From Clostridium intestinale DSM 6191 (GTDB lineage Bacteria; Bacillota; Clostridia; Clostridiales; Clostridiaceae), in the NCBI RefSeq assembly GCF_900130055.1, contig NZ_FQXU01000004.1, forward strand, positions 1 to 64,000: 64,000 nucleotides of DNA, read 5' to 3'. Both the position numbers and the translations under genes were made by a program. This document shows positions 20,195 through 28,347 of this stretch, piece by piece; position 1 is the first letter of the stretch, and each line of letters opens with the position of its first letter. The notes under the pieces were generated by a model that searched no databases, had not been told where the DNA came from, and saw only the letters and a list, made by a program, of their open reading frames with translations.

Positions 20195-20223
20195 AGAATA
20201 GCAAAAATATAACCTATTGTCAA
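20195..20223 (-). promoter_or_regulatory. Promoter of the pyr operon
   Basis: On the minus strand, TTGACA (20223-20218), 17 bp, TATTCT (20200-20195). The PyrR loop begins about 20 bp downstream, as expected for a short leader. Confidence 0.75.
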
Positions 20224-20258
20224 TAGCCCTGTACTAAATTTAAGAGCTATACGCTTTA

Positions 20259-20639
20259 TTAACTTTCTAAAGATTTATTAACAAAACCTCTAATTGTATT
20301 TATTTGATCCATTGTCAAACATAAAAACTCTCCCCCAGCTAGAAAAGCTTTATCATCATATCCTACCCATTTTATTTCCATAATGGCTGTAAAAGAAGGG
20401 CTCCCCTTAATAGATAGAAGAATATCTAAAAAATCACCTTTCTTAAGTGGAATATCGCTACTTATACAGATTCCTGCCTCAGATATATTCAGTGCTCTCA
20501 TAATAGGATCTCCGCTAGGATTATTTACATTTTTATCATTTATTCTCGGATACATGATTTCTAAGTCAAAATCAATTCTCTTACTTGCTCTCTTTTCCTT
20601 CAAAAATGAGTATACTTTATTATTTTTTGCTGATTCCAT
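20259..20639 (-). CDS. PilZ domain protein (probable cyclic-di-GMP receptor)
   Basis: A single PilZ domain of 126 aa. The c-di-GMP signature is visible as RASKRIDF near residue 17 (RxxxR) and LNISEAGI near residue 47 (N/DxSxxG). No other domain is attached, so it probably acts as a diffusible effector or adaptor. It lies downstream of a chemoreceptor gene (same strand, 150 bp apart), which fits a motility or surface-behaviour role, but the partner is unknown. Confidence 0.9.
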   Translation of the reverse strand: MESAKNNKVYSFLKEKRASKRIDFDLEIMYPRINDKNVNNPSGDPIMRALNISEAGICISSDIPLKKGDFLDILLSIKGSPSFTAIMEIKWVGYDDKAFLAGGEFLCLTMDQINTIRGFVNKSLES

Positions 20640-20789
20640 ACTAACCCACCTTTATATGCTTTTGAAATCAATATCTTTAAATTTGTAATCTAATTATATC
20701 ATTCTATCTAAAGCTTGTAACTAAGCTATTTTTATTTTAAATAAAAATTTATGTTGACAAAAAATTTGGGTGGTTTAGAATTTTAGTTC

Positions 20790-22295
20790 TTATATTTTTA
20801 ATTTTAGTATATCCTCAAGATCAAGCCCAGCTTGTACAATTCCTTTTCCATCTTTCCTCGATATAGCAACAAACTTATAGTACTTATCATCCACATCTCT
20901 TTTCATAAAGTTTTGAGTTACTATAAGTTTATTATCCTTAAGTATATTCCTAAATACATGAGCTTGTGAAGTTTCATCCTCAGTAAATCTAAATCCTATT
21001 CCAAACTTATTATTTGATAATATTGTAACCCCGTCCCCATCTGTTATGTAAAATTCTGATATTCCACTTTCAGTTGAATACTTATCAAGAAACTCGTTGT
21101 TTATCTTTTCACTGCACATCTGTTTTGCTAAAACTTCACAATGGCTTATTAGTTTTTCTGAAATAATATTTTCAAATTCTTGAGTAAATTCTAGCAATGT
21201 TTTAATATCTTTAGACATATTATCGCAACTATCAATATTTAATCTTTCTAGTTCATACTGCTTCTTTATATCTACAACTATATTATTAACTTCAACATTA
21301 AAATCTTTAAAAAATTCTGAAGCATCATCAGATACTACTTTAATTTTTTTATTAGAAGATAATTGCTCCTCTATCTTTTTAGAAACTAAATGAACTGACC
21401 CTATTATATCCGTAACCTCAGTATTTATGTCATTAAAACATTCTTTTATAGAACTCGTAGAGGTCTGAACCTTTTTGCCTTTTTCACCTAATATATTTAT
21501 TGCCTCAACAGCCGCATTACTTTTAACCTTTATGTTTTCTATATTGCTTCTTATATCCTTTGCATAAACAGCACTTTCGTCCGCTAATTTCCCAACTTCA
21601 GTTGCTACAACACCAAATCCTCTGCCACTTTCACCTGCTCTAGCAGCTTCTATTGCAGCGTTTAATGATAGTAGATTTATATTTTTTGCAAGCTTACTTA
21701 TTAAATCAGCCATCTTCTCGACAGTATCGGTAACATTTGCTAAATTAGTTATATCACCTATCAGATCGTCCATATGTACATTCATATCTTCAAGAATTTC
21801 TACAGCATCCTCAACAGTCTTTCCTCCCATTTTTATAGAATCTTCTGTTTGAGCTGCACTTTCTCTTACCTTATTTGAAAGAGTGTACATCTCCTGCTGT
21901 GAATTGTATATATTATTAGTAAGTGAGTTTAGTTCATCAATTCTTTTAAAAGTATGTTCTGCCTTATGTTCAAATCCATCTATTTTTTCGCCTACACTTT
22001 TAGCAGTATCCATGGATGTAGTACAAGAAGAATATATGTTATTAAGCTGCTGTGAAATTCTAGTTGAAGATCTTAAAGTATTATATATCCAAGATATTAG
22101 TTTTTCAGTTATTTTACCTAAATCATTGTCTATAAATTTATTATCTTCAATATTTAAAGTCAAATCTCCAGAAACTATCTTTTCAATAGCTTTTTTATAT
22201 TCATCTTTTATTTTTTTATTTTTTATCACCTGAAAGGTAAAAGCTAAAATAAGTATAACTATTATAATAAGTTCAATTAAATTTAAATAATTCAT
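20790..22295 (-). CDS. Methyl-accepting chemotaxis protein with C-terminal sensor-like domain
   Basis: A chemoreceptor-type signalling protein. One transmembrane segment at residues 5-22 is followed by a long helical cytoplasmic region with the signalling hairpin tip [20 protein letters not shown]. There is no extracellular ligand domain. Instead about 100 residues after the signalling helices ([17 protein letters not shown] to the end) look like a small cache/PAS-type sensor. I start at 22295 (MNYLNLIEL), preceded by GAGGGG; the longer in-frame start has no RBS. The reversed domain order is unusual. Confidence 0.88.
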   Translation of the reverse strand: MNYLNLIELIIIVILILAFTFQVIKNKKIKDEYKKAIEKIVSGDLTLNIEDNKFIDNDLGKITEKLISWIYNTLRSSTRISQQLNNIYSSCTTSMDTAKSVGEKIDGFEHKAEHTFKRIDELNSLTNNIYNSQQEMYTLSNKVRESAAQTEDSIKMGGKTVEDAVEILEDMNVHMDDLIGDITNLANVTDTVEKMADLISKLAKNINLLSLNAAIEAARAGESGRGFGVVATEVGKLADESAVYAKDIRSNIENIKVKSNAAVEAINILGEKGKKVQTSTSSIKECFNDINTEVTDIIGSVHLVSKKIEEQLSSNKKIKVVSDDASEFFKDFNVEVNNIVVDIKKQYELERLNIDSCDNMSKDIKTLLEFTQEFENIISEKLISHCEVLAKQMCSEKINNEFLDKYSTESGISEFYITDGDGVTILSNNKFGIGFRFTEDETSQAHVFRNILKDNKLIVTQNFMKRDVDDKYYKFVAISRKDGKGIVQAGLDLEDILKLKI

Positions 22296-22325
22296 TTGTA
22301 TAATCCCCTCTTTAAAATATCTACA

Positions 22326-22393
22326 ATAAAAAGAGATCACAACTTACCACTCCTTAAGAGCAGCTAAGCCACAACCTCTTCATTGCGTATCAA
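22326..22393 (-). other. Structured-looking leader of the chemoreceptor gene
   Basis: GC-richer than its surroundings, with mutually exclusive pairings: AAGAG/CTCTT early, and AAGGAG with CTCTTT followed by a short T run (TTTTTATT) later. It does not match any riboswitch consensus I know (c-di-GMP-I/II, preQ1, SAM, purine). Regulatory function is only suggested. Confidence 0.3.
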
Positions 22394-22457
22394 TATTAAA
22401 TAATTTATAACTAATTATACTCTAATTTTAATTTTTTTTAAATAATATAATAAAATA

Positions 22458-23354
22458 TTATTTAAAGTTAGTATCCTCACTAAATTTAATTTGAGATAAA
22501 ATTATTCCCAAAAATATAAACATACACCCTATATAGCCTCTAATACTCATAGTTTCACCTAATAAAATAACTCCCCCTAAGGCACCAAACACAGACTCCA
22601 TACTCAATATTATTGCAGCATGAGAAGGTTTGGCATTCTTTTGAGCTACAACTTGAAGTGTATAAGCCACTCCAACCGATAAAATTCCTCCATAGAGTAT
22701 TGGAACTAACGCCTGAGATACCCCACTTAAAGTAGTTTGTTCAAATATAGCCGAAGTGATTAAACTTAAAATAGAACAAGTTGCAAACTGTATACAAGAT
22801 AATTTTAGAGCATCTATCTTATCTGAAAAATAATCTATAGCTAAAATATGTATAGCCCAAAAAACAGCTCCTATAATCTCAAGCAAGTCTCCATAAGCTA
22901 TTGAAAAATTCTCATTAACACTTAATAGATACAAACCAACTACTGAAATAATTACTCCAAGCCATGCATTTTTTTCAATTTTATGTTTTAATAAAATTCC
23001 AATAATGGGTACTAAAACCACATAAAGACCTGTTATAAAACTTGCCTTTCCAGCTGTTGTATACATAAGTCCAATCTGCTGTAAGCTTGCCCCAGCATAA
23101 AGAATAAGACCTACTATAATTCCAGGCAATATAGATTTCTTAAAGCCAACATCATACTTTTTCTCTTTCTTTTTTCTTTTATCAAAAAAAATAATTAATG
23201 GAACAAGCGAAATACTACCTATCGCAAACCTTATTCCATTAAAACTAAATGCACCTACATAATTCGCCCCAGTTCTTTGTGCAACAAATGCAAAACCCCA
23301 TATAGCTGCAACTAGCAATAGAAGTGAATTAGCAGCTAATCTTTTATTATTCAT
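22458..23354 (-). CDS. EamA/DMT family transporter
   Basis: An inner-membrane transporter with ten hydrophobic segments arranged as two EamA repeats of five; WGFAFVAQR near the start and SVFGALGGVILLGE near the end are family landmarks. Members export amino acids, metabolites or drugs; the substrate here cannot be deduced. The length of 298 aa is normal. The RBS is AGGGGG. It is a single gene transcribed away from the gene-poor 23.4-24 kb stretch. Confidence 0.9.
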   Translation of the reverse strand: MNNKRLAANSLLLLVAAIWGFAFVAQRTGANYVGAFSFNGIRFAIGSISLVPLIIFFDKRKKKEKKYDVGFKKSILPGIIVGLILYAGASLQQIGLMYTTAGKASFITGLYVVLVPIIGILLKHKIEKNAWLGVIISVVGLYLLSVNENFSIAYGDLLEIIGAVFWAIHILAIDYFSDKIDALKLSCIQFATCSILSLITSAIFEQTTLSGVSQALVPILYGGILSVGVAYTLQVVAQKNAKPSHAAIILSMESVFGALGGVILLGETMSIRGYIGCMFIFLGIILSQIKFSEDTNFK

Positions 23355-23519
23355 TTATTATCCCCCTTAGATTAAATTCTCTATTATAATACCACAACCA
23401 CAATTTTTTCTACAAATTAATTCAAAATCCTCACTATATTGTGACACCAAATATTTCTGAGCATATAATAATATTGAAAGTTTTATTGACTCATATTATT
23501 TATATTATTTACTAAATAT

Positions 23520-23555
23520 AGAAAAGCCTAAGAGTATATTCTCCTAGGCTTTTCT
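23520..23555. terminator. Bidirectional hairpin terminator
   Basis: AGAAAAGCCTAAGAG pairs with CTCCTAGGCTTTTCT (one mismatch, 6-nt loop). Its A and T ends allow termination in either direction. There is no intact gene next to it. Confidence 0.7.
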
Positions 23556-23736
23556 GCATTTATAATATTTCAGATTACATCTATATTAATTGGTGTCTAG
23601 TCAGCTTTTTACCTTTTTAAATGTTTTTCTTTTTAAAGGTTTAAGCATTATATCTTTGAATATTATTTAGATGATTTTGGTGTATTCTTTAAATTTGTTC
23701 ATCACGCCTTTGCAATAGGTATTATATATAAATAAT

Positions 23737-23768
23737 ATAAAGCAGTCACTCAACAGTGACTGCTTTAT
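23737..23768. terminator. Second isolated hairpin terminator
   Basis: A perfect 14-bp stem (ATAAAGCAGTCACT / AGTGACTGCTTTAT) with loop CAAC. It bounds the decayed micro-ORF region on the other side. Confidence 0.65.
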
Positions 23769-23954
23769 TAAAAGGGAGAAGAATAATGAAAAAACTTAAT
23801 TTCAACTTATGAGTTTATTATAGAGTTACTATGTGTCCTTCATGTGTCATTACAATAAACATTCTGTTAACAAACATCCATCAATTTTATCATCTCTTCT
23901 ATTAGCTCTTCTTATTTCTTTTTAATACCAAACAAAATCCTTATTAGGCAAAAA

Positions 23955-24194
23955 CTACTTCTTAATCCCCTCCAAGCAATCCTCACAAACATACTTACCT
24001 TTAAAGTCTTGTCCACCTTTTATATTGCCGCAAATAGTGCAACCCGGATTATATTTTCTTAGAATCATTGTTTTCTCCTCAGTGAATACCTCTAGGGAGT
24101 CAGCGATATCTATATTCATTACTGTTCTTAACTCCTTTGGTAGTACTATTCTTCCTAGCTCGTCTACTTTTCTTACCATTCCTGTACTTTTCAT
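23955..24194 (-). CDS. AbrB/SpoVT-type DNA-binding protein with C-terminal zinc ribbon
   Basis: The N-terminal ~47 residues are an AbrB swapped-hairpin domain (GMVRKVDELGRIVLPKELR). The last ~28 residues add a Cys4 knuckle, C52/C55 and C70/C73 (GCTICG, YVCEDC), likely a small zinc ribbon. The gene has an AGGAGG RBS. It is the third gene of a small minus-strand set (Spo0E-like, Cys-rich peptide, AbrB-like). It is probably a transition-state or sporulation-linked regulator; the target is unknown. Confidence 0.9.
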   Translation of the reverse strand: MKSTGMVRKVDELGRIVLPKELRTVMNIDIADSLEVFTEEKTMILRKYNPGCTICGNIKGGQDFKGKYVCEDCLEGIKK

Positions 24195-24213
24195 AATTAT
24201 CCTCCTAAAAAAT

Positions 24214-24357
24214 TTATTCTTCAGTTTCTTCTTTTGTCAAGTCCTTGCACTCATTACAATTATAACACTCTCCACTACATACAACATCATAACCTTTAAT
24301 AATATCCTTTACTTCGCTGCACATGCATTGAAATACTTGGCAGTATTTAATAAACAT
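24214..24357 (-). CDS. Small Cys-rich protein, 47 aa
   Basis: Not recognised. It has seven cysteines (C6, C11, C13, C27, C31, C34, C37), with a CSGECYNCNEC cluster that suggests a metal-binding knuckle, and an acidic C-terminus. AAAGGAG lies 9 bp before the ATG. It overlaps the 3' end of the Spo0E-like gene by 49 bp in a different frame and is followed 19 bp later by the AbrB-like gene. Good RBS, packing between genes and a shared Cys-knuckle style with its neighbour argue that it is real. Confidence 0.65.
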   Translation of the reverse strand: MFIKYCQVFQCMCSEVKDIIKGYDVVCSGECYNCNECKDLTKEETEE

Positions 24358-24503
24358 AACCTTCTTCTCCTTTGCTCTATAAGTATTAGCTTATCAAGCT
24401 CTCTACTCTTAGTTAATACCCTATTATCACTGATTCCATACATATTGATGGATTTATGTAAACTTCTTCTCTTTTTCTCTATTATCGAAATTATTCTTAT
24501 CAT
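24309..24503 (-). CDS. Spo0E-like aspartyl-phosphate phosphatase family protein
   Basis: A short two-helix protein (64 aa) with SRELDKLI, matching the SQELDxLI signature of Spo0E/YnzD phosphatases that dephosphorylate Spo0A~P. The preceding NMYGISDNRVLTK segment aligns with the loop and second helix start. I start at ATG 24503, with GGAG 8-9 bp upstream; an in-frame TTG lies 6 bp earlier. The Arg-rich C-terminus (IEQRRRRLCLL) overlaps the Cys-rich gene. The context with an AbrB-like gene supports a sporulation-timing role. Confidence 0.7.
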   Translation of the reverse strand: MIRIISIIEKKRRSLHKSINMYGISDNRVLTKSRELDKLILIEQRRRRLCLLNTAKYFNACAAK

Positions 24504-24922
24504 CTTCAATCTCCTCTCAAATCTTAATCAATATTCGATTATCTATATAATACAGCTCTTTTCTTAAAATAAACTGAAACTTTTGTTAAGTTATTTCACA
24601 AATTTCTTAAGATGTCAGTAAGTAAGACTTTTTTTATTTTTGAAGCTCTTATCTAAAATTTCTTTGGTTAATTGTTTTTGCTGGTTAACTGGTTATATTC
24701 TTATCTGTTTTTCTGTATTTCTGGTTAACTGGTTAACTGGTTATCTGCTTCCCAACAGTTATTTTATTGATTTACAAATACTTAATTCCAAAGCATTGGT
24801 ATCCTCATTATATGCTAATACATAAATTAGCCTTTTGTTGAATCATATTTTTAATATTTTTTCGGTTTATGAATATTTAACTTTTTATATTCTCACAATA
24901 ACTATGAAAGGTGGCTATGCAT
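24504..24922. other. Gene-free stretch containing an 8-bp repeat array
   Basis: About 420 bp without a supportable ORF. It should hold the promoters of the Spo0E-like set (minus) and the secreted-protein gene (plus). Its middle carries the octanucleotide array at 24681-24752; the rest is AT-rich and featureless to me. Confidence 0.5.
24681..24752. repeat. 8-bp-period tandem repeat array, 9 units
   Basis: Nine consecutive octamers without an indel, consensus CTGGTTAN. Four are CTGGTTAA or one base from it in adjacent runs, and the 16-mer CTGGTTAACTGGTTAT recurs exactly 48 bp (six units) apart. It shares the rotated consensus TG-N-TT-N-N-C with the array at 52.0-52.2 kb. Confidence 0.85.
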
Positions 24923-25240
24923 ATGAGGAAATTTACTAGTACTTTTTTAATTCTTTTGTTTTTATTTTTAATTCCATCTAAAGCTAACGCAGTTTCAAAT
25001 ACGAATACCTTTAAAGAGGGGGTTTATAAAGTATCCGACTTTAATTTTTCTGAAGGTAATCTTTACTATATTCAAAATGTATCTGAAAAAGGACCTATAT
25101 TTTTGCAGATTTATGATAAAGATCAGATAGCACAACAAGCTATACGCCTACCTCCTAAATCTCAAAAATTTAATTTGATATCATTAAAGCCAGAGCATAG
25201 AATTGTAATTATAGGTGATGGAGAAGCCTATATCTCTTAA
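24923..25240 (+). CDS. Small secreted protein of unknown function
   Basis: The first ~22 residues form a clear Sec signal peptide (basic MRK, hydrophobic LILLFLFLIP, then SKANA as the likely cleavage site). The mature ~83 residues are beta-rich with no Cys; I do not recognise a family. The start at 24923 is chosen because AAAGGTGG lies 8 bp before it, whereas the earlier GTG (24911) and ATG (24917) overlap or crowd the RBS. A perfect terminator follows. The mature domain may be a small beta-sandwich. Confidence 0.7.
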   Translation: MRKFTSTFLILLFLFLIPSKANAVSNTNTFKEGVYKVSDFNFSEGNLYYIQNVSEKGPIFLQIYDKDQIAQQAIRLPPKSQKFNLISLKPEHRIVIIGDGEAYIS

Positions 25241-25581
25241 AAGGTACTAACAAGCATCTTTAAAATTGCTTTAATATTTGCTGTTTTAGAATCATACCTG
25301 TAGCAAACTAGGCTTCTACAGGTATGATTCTTTTTAATAAAATATATTTTACATTATGAACTAAAAAACACCCCAAAATTCATTTCTAAATAATGCTGTG
25401 TTTTAGGTTATTATTCATTTTTATAGTTGTTAACTAAAATAAGATGGCTAATTAAATTAACTTGATTTTATGTTCTTCAACTATCTCTATTTATTTTCCC
25501 AATTACAAGTAACAATCAATTTCTTCTTTCTAGTATTATATATCTCCTTATGGTAAAATTTTGTTAAAAGGTGGTGTTACC
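25241..25581. other. Intergenic region between two small plus-strand genes
   Basis: It contains the strong terminator of the upstream gene (25289-25335) and AT-rich sequence likely holding the next promoter. I see no other gene or RNA. Confidence 0.5.
25289..25335 (+). terminator. Terminator of the secreted-protein gene
   Basis: A perfect 15-bp stem (GAATCATACCTGTAG / CTACAGGTATGATTC) and TTTTT. Confidence 0.9.
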
Positions 25582-25899
25582 GTGGAATATAATGAACTTT
25601 TAAAAACTAAATGTACCTTAAAAGAATATTCCTTTTTAGCGTTATTAATTGCAAACGACTATGCTGATAGTCTTTTCTTAACTTCGTTTGGACAAGTTAT
25701 TGGTAAACCTTATAAAGATCCAAAAGATAATTATATATCTAGTCAAATTTCACTCACTGATGTAATAATTATTAATAATAATGGAGTAAAAACAAATTAT
25801 ACCGATTTTACTTTCACCCTTTTTATTGACCAGATCATAGCAATGACACCAATTGATAGGGATTACTTCTTATCTCAACTTGATGATTCTGGATATTAA
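25582..25899 (+). CDS. Hypothetical protein, 105 aa
   Basis: Not recognised. I start at GTG 25582 (VEYNELLKTK), with AAGGTGG about 9 bp upstream; the TTG at 25561 precedes the RBS. The protein is a mildly acidic globular domain with no signal peptide or membrane span. A stretch SLTDVIIINNNGVKTNYTDF looks like a beta hairpin. It stands alone, convergent with the beta-lactamase-fold gene. Confidence 0.6.
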   Translation: MEYNELLKTKCTLKEYSFLALLIANDYADSLFLTSFGQVIGKPYKDPKDNYISSQISLTDVIIINNNGVKTNYTDFTFTLFIDQIIAMTPIDRDYFLSQLDDSGY

Positions 25900-25975
25900 T
25901 AGAATCCTTATTAAGGATATAAAATTTCTATAAAGAATAAAATTTTTGCCGTTTTTTTGCCGTTTGCCTAAAATC

Positions 25976-26009
25976 AAAAAAAGATAACTCCTAGAACCTA
26001 GGAGTTATC
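25976..26009 (-). terminator. Terminator of the beta-lactamase-fold gene
   Basis: GATAACTCCTAG / CTAGGAGTTATC with a 3-nt loop, followed on the minus strand by TTTTTTT. Confidence 0.9.
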
Positions 26010-26022
26010 AGTATTTCATGGC

Positions 26023-26802
26023 TTAGTGCCAGTTATTCATTACATTATCCCACATCATCTTGCCGCATTTTGCTAAAGTAACAGTTCCATAAACACTGTT
26101 TGGAATATCCATAGAAAGAATTGTGAAAACAAAATTTCCTTTGGATAATTGGATAAGTTCAGTGTCATTTTCTACACCCTTTTTATCCCCTGTTTTAGAT
26201 GATATATCATATTTTAAATCATCAGATATATATAATGCTAATTTATTTTTTATCTGCTGTCTTCTTAAAATATCTATAACCATAGTACTGTTTTCTTTAT
26301 TTAGGAAAGTTCCGTTATATAAATGCTTCCATATCTTTGAAAGGTCATATGCTGAAGTTATGTTTTCTAATTCACTTTGATCTGATCTTTCATCTGTTGT
26401 CTTTCTATTAAGAATAGTACTTCTTAATCCCATTTCTTTAATATCTTTATTGATTTTTTCCATACTCACTAAATCAATAATTTTATTAGCAGCAGTATTA
26501 TCACTCTGTATTAGCATAGCTACTAGTAATTCAAATATAGTGTATTCTCTCTCATTAAACTCATGGATTATACCAGTACCGTAAACTTTATCTTTACTTT
26601 CAATCTTTATTTTATCTAAAAATGTAAATCTGCCTTCCTCAACAGACTTTATTAATGATACAGCTATTGGCAACTTCATACATCCAGCCGCTACCATTTG
26701 AACGTTTTCATTGTAACTATACATGTATCCTGAATGTAAATCCTCAAAGTAGAAACTATAATTACCTATTCTTGACTCTAAATATCTCTTAATCTCTTTC
26801 AT
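26023..26802 (-). CDS. Class A beta-lactamase-fold protein lacking the catalytic serine
   Basis: A 259-aa serine-hydrolase fold. SDN (S100-D101-N102, in IQSDNTAANK) and KTG (K203-T204-G205, in SSKTGDKKG) are intact, and K43 of the first motif is present. But the residue three before K43 is G40 (AAGCMKLP; codon GGA) instead of Ser. C41 is adjacent. No signal peptide is seen, so it would be cytoplasmic. Such an enzyme should lack normal acyl-enzyme chemistry; it may be a binding protein or use another nucleophile. Confidence 0.85.
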   Translation of the reverse strand: MKEIKRYLESRIGNYSFYFEDLHSGYMYSYNENVQMVAAGCMKLPIAVSLIKSVEEGRFTFLDKIKIESKDKVYGTGIIHEFNEREYTIFELLVAMLIQSDNTAANKIIDLVSMEKINKDIKEMGLRSTILNRKTTDERSDQSELENITSAYDLSKIWKHLYNGTFLNKENSTMVIDILRRQQIKNKLALYISDDLKYDISSKTGDKKGVENDTELIQLSKGNFVFTILSMDIPNSVYGTVTLAKCGKMMWDNVMNNWH

Positions 26803-26904
26803 AATACCCTCCAGCTTCCATTCTGTTCTGCTACATCTATTATAACATATTGTCAGAAAATTTTGAAGTATTTTAACATTTATTAGAATTAATTTTATAT
26901 TTGG

Positions 26905-26939
26905 AAAAGCACTAATTCCATTGGGGAATTAGTGCTTTT
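26905..26939 (-). terminator. Terminator of pfkA
   Basis: A perfect 15-bp stem AAAAGCACTAATTCC / GGAATTAGTGCTTTT lying just after the pfkA stop. Confidence 0.85.
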
Positions 26940-26942
26940 ATT

Positions 26943-28040
26943 TTAATCTCCAAAAGAAATACCAATTTTTTTAGCTATAGTTACTAGCTCACCTGTAGGA
27001 TTTACATTTTTGTTAGCTCCAATTACATTTTCTAAAGAATCATATGAAATAAGATTTCCTTTTAAACAAACCATATTTCCAAACTTTCCTTTACTAATTA
27101 AATCAGCAGCTGCAACTCCATATCTAGTTGATAATATTCTATCAAATGGAGAAGTAATGCCTCCTCTTTGAACATGACCTAAAACTGTACATCTAACTTC
27201 ATTTTCTTTTATTATACTCTCTAAATCTTCTGCTAACTTATTTCCAATTCCACCCAATCTTATTGGATCTGGAGAATCTTTAACTATTTTAGCTACTACC
27301 ACATCTCCATCTTTTGACTTAGCACCTTCTGCCACAACAACTATAGAGAATGGTTTACCATTTTGCTTTCTTTCATTTATCTTATCTACAACTCTATTTA
27401 TATCGTATGGTATTTCTGGAATTAAAATTACATCTGCTGATCCAGCTATTCCTGATTCTAATGCAATCCATCCAGCATTTCTTCCCATAACTTCACAAAC
27501 CATAATTCTATGATGTGATTCTGCAGTTGTATGAAGTCTATCTAAAGCCTCCGTAGCAACTCCTATAGCAGTGTTAAATCCAAAAGTTATATCTGTTGAT
27601 GCCAAGTCATTATCTATAGTTTTAGGAACTCCTATAACCTTAACACCTTTTCTTGCAAAATCTCTTGCAGAAGTTAAAGTTCCATCTCCTCCTATAACAA
27701 CTAAAACATCTACGCCTTCTTTTTTCATGTTTTCTACAGCTACATCAGAAACATCTTTTTTAACCATGGCTCCATTTTCTTCTACTGTATAATCAAAAAG
27801 GTTATCTTTGTTTGAACTATATAAAATAGTTCCTCCTCTATGAAGAATCCCTGATACACTTTCTAATGTTAAAGGAACATAATCATTATTATATAGTCCT
27901 CTATACCCATATCTATACCCTATAACTTCATACCCATAGTTTAATATTGCTGTTCTAGTTACTGCTCTAATTACAGCGTTTAATCCCGGACAATCTCCGC
28001 CTCCTGTTAGTAGTGCAATTTTTTTGATTCCTTGTACCAT
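26943..28040 (-). CDS. pfkA: 6-phosphofructokinase
   Basis: Phosphorylates fructose 6-phosphate, the committed step of glycolysis. The N-terminal GGGDCPGLNAVIR, GGDGTLTSA and PKTIDNDL motifs are clear; 365 aa is longer than the ~320-aa classic PfkA. GGDG matches the ATP-type site, whereas the Lys in PKTIDND is the residue found in PPi-type enzymes; this mixed pattern is known in a clade whose tested members use ATP. The cofactor is therefore probably ATP, but not proven here. Confidence 0.92.
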   Translation of the reverse strand: MVQGIKKIALLTGGGDCPGLNAVIRAVTRTAILNYGYEVIGYRYGYRGLYNNDYVPLTLESVSGILHRGGTILYSSNKDNLFDYTVEENGAMVKKDVSDVAVENMKKEGVDVLVVIGGDGTLTSARDFARKGVKVIGVPKTIDNDLASTDITFGFNTAIGVATEALDRLHTTAESHHRIMVCEVMGRNAGWIALESGIAGSADVILIPEIPYDINRVVDKINERKQNGKPFSIVVVAEGAKSKDGDVVVAKIVKDSPDPIRLGGIGNKLAEDLESIIKENEVRCTVLGHVQRGGITSPFDRILSTRYGVAAADLISKGKFGNMVCLKGNLISYDSLENVIGANKNVNPTGELVTIAKKIGISFGD

Positions 28041-28347
28041 ATTAATCCCCCTCTACTTCTGTAGGTTATTCTTAAATTTATATTGCATTGAAAGTACTAT
28101 AAACTTTCTAATGTTTAAACTATTCAAAGGACTTTTCACAAAACGTTTGCAAATTTTCAGACTATTGTTACAATTAAATGATATCATAATATTCTGAAAG
28201 TGCAAAGACATTTTTCATCTCTTTTCTTTGTTAAATATTAATGAATTATATCCTTTTTTTAACTTTATATTGTGTGCATTTTAAATGAAAAGAGCATAAA
28301 TAATAATCTCACCAAAGTCTATTTATACTCTTTATAGTTTTTTCAAT
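28041..28347. other. Intergenic region between uppP and pfkA
   Basis: It holds the pfkA promoter region and the uppP terminator. TGCAAACGTTTTGT on the minus strand (around 28137-28152) resembles a CcpA cre box (TGNAANCGNNNNCA) with mismatches at the 3' side. The resemblance is weak. Nothing else is seen. Confidence 0.35.
28289..28333 (-). terminator. Terminator of uppP
   Basis: AAAGAG-ATAAATA pairs with TATTTAT-CTCTTT across an 18-nt loop; TTTTCATTT follows on the minus strand. Confidence 0.7.

Larger units (their letters stand above)
23355..23954. other. Intergenic stretch with two strong hairpins and degenerate micro-ORFs
   Basis: I see no intact gene. On the minus strand, after GCAAAGGCG, an ATG opens an 11-codon frame (near 23695) that stops at TAA but continues in frame for ~20 Lys-rich codons. 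This looks like a decayed short gene ended by the 23520-23555 hairpin. On the plus strand GGGAGAAG precedes an 8-codon ORF at 23786. A TTGACT / TATATT pair lies just before the first hairpin on the plus strand. Confidence 0.4.

Noticed and set aside
24025-24567. 180-aa plus-strand hydrophobic ORF
   Set aside because: It is the complement of three small minus-strand genes that each have an RBS and recognisable motifs.
24681-24752. CRISPR array
   Set aside because: The units are 8 bp with no spacers between them and there are no cas genes in the window.
28137-28152. CcpA cre box upstream of pfkA
   Set aside because: The right half of the cre consensus is not matched; kept only as a remark in the intergenic entry.
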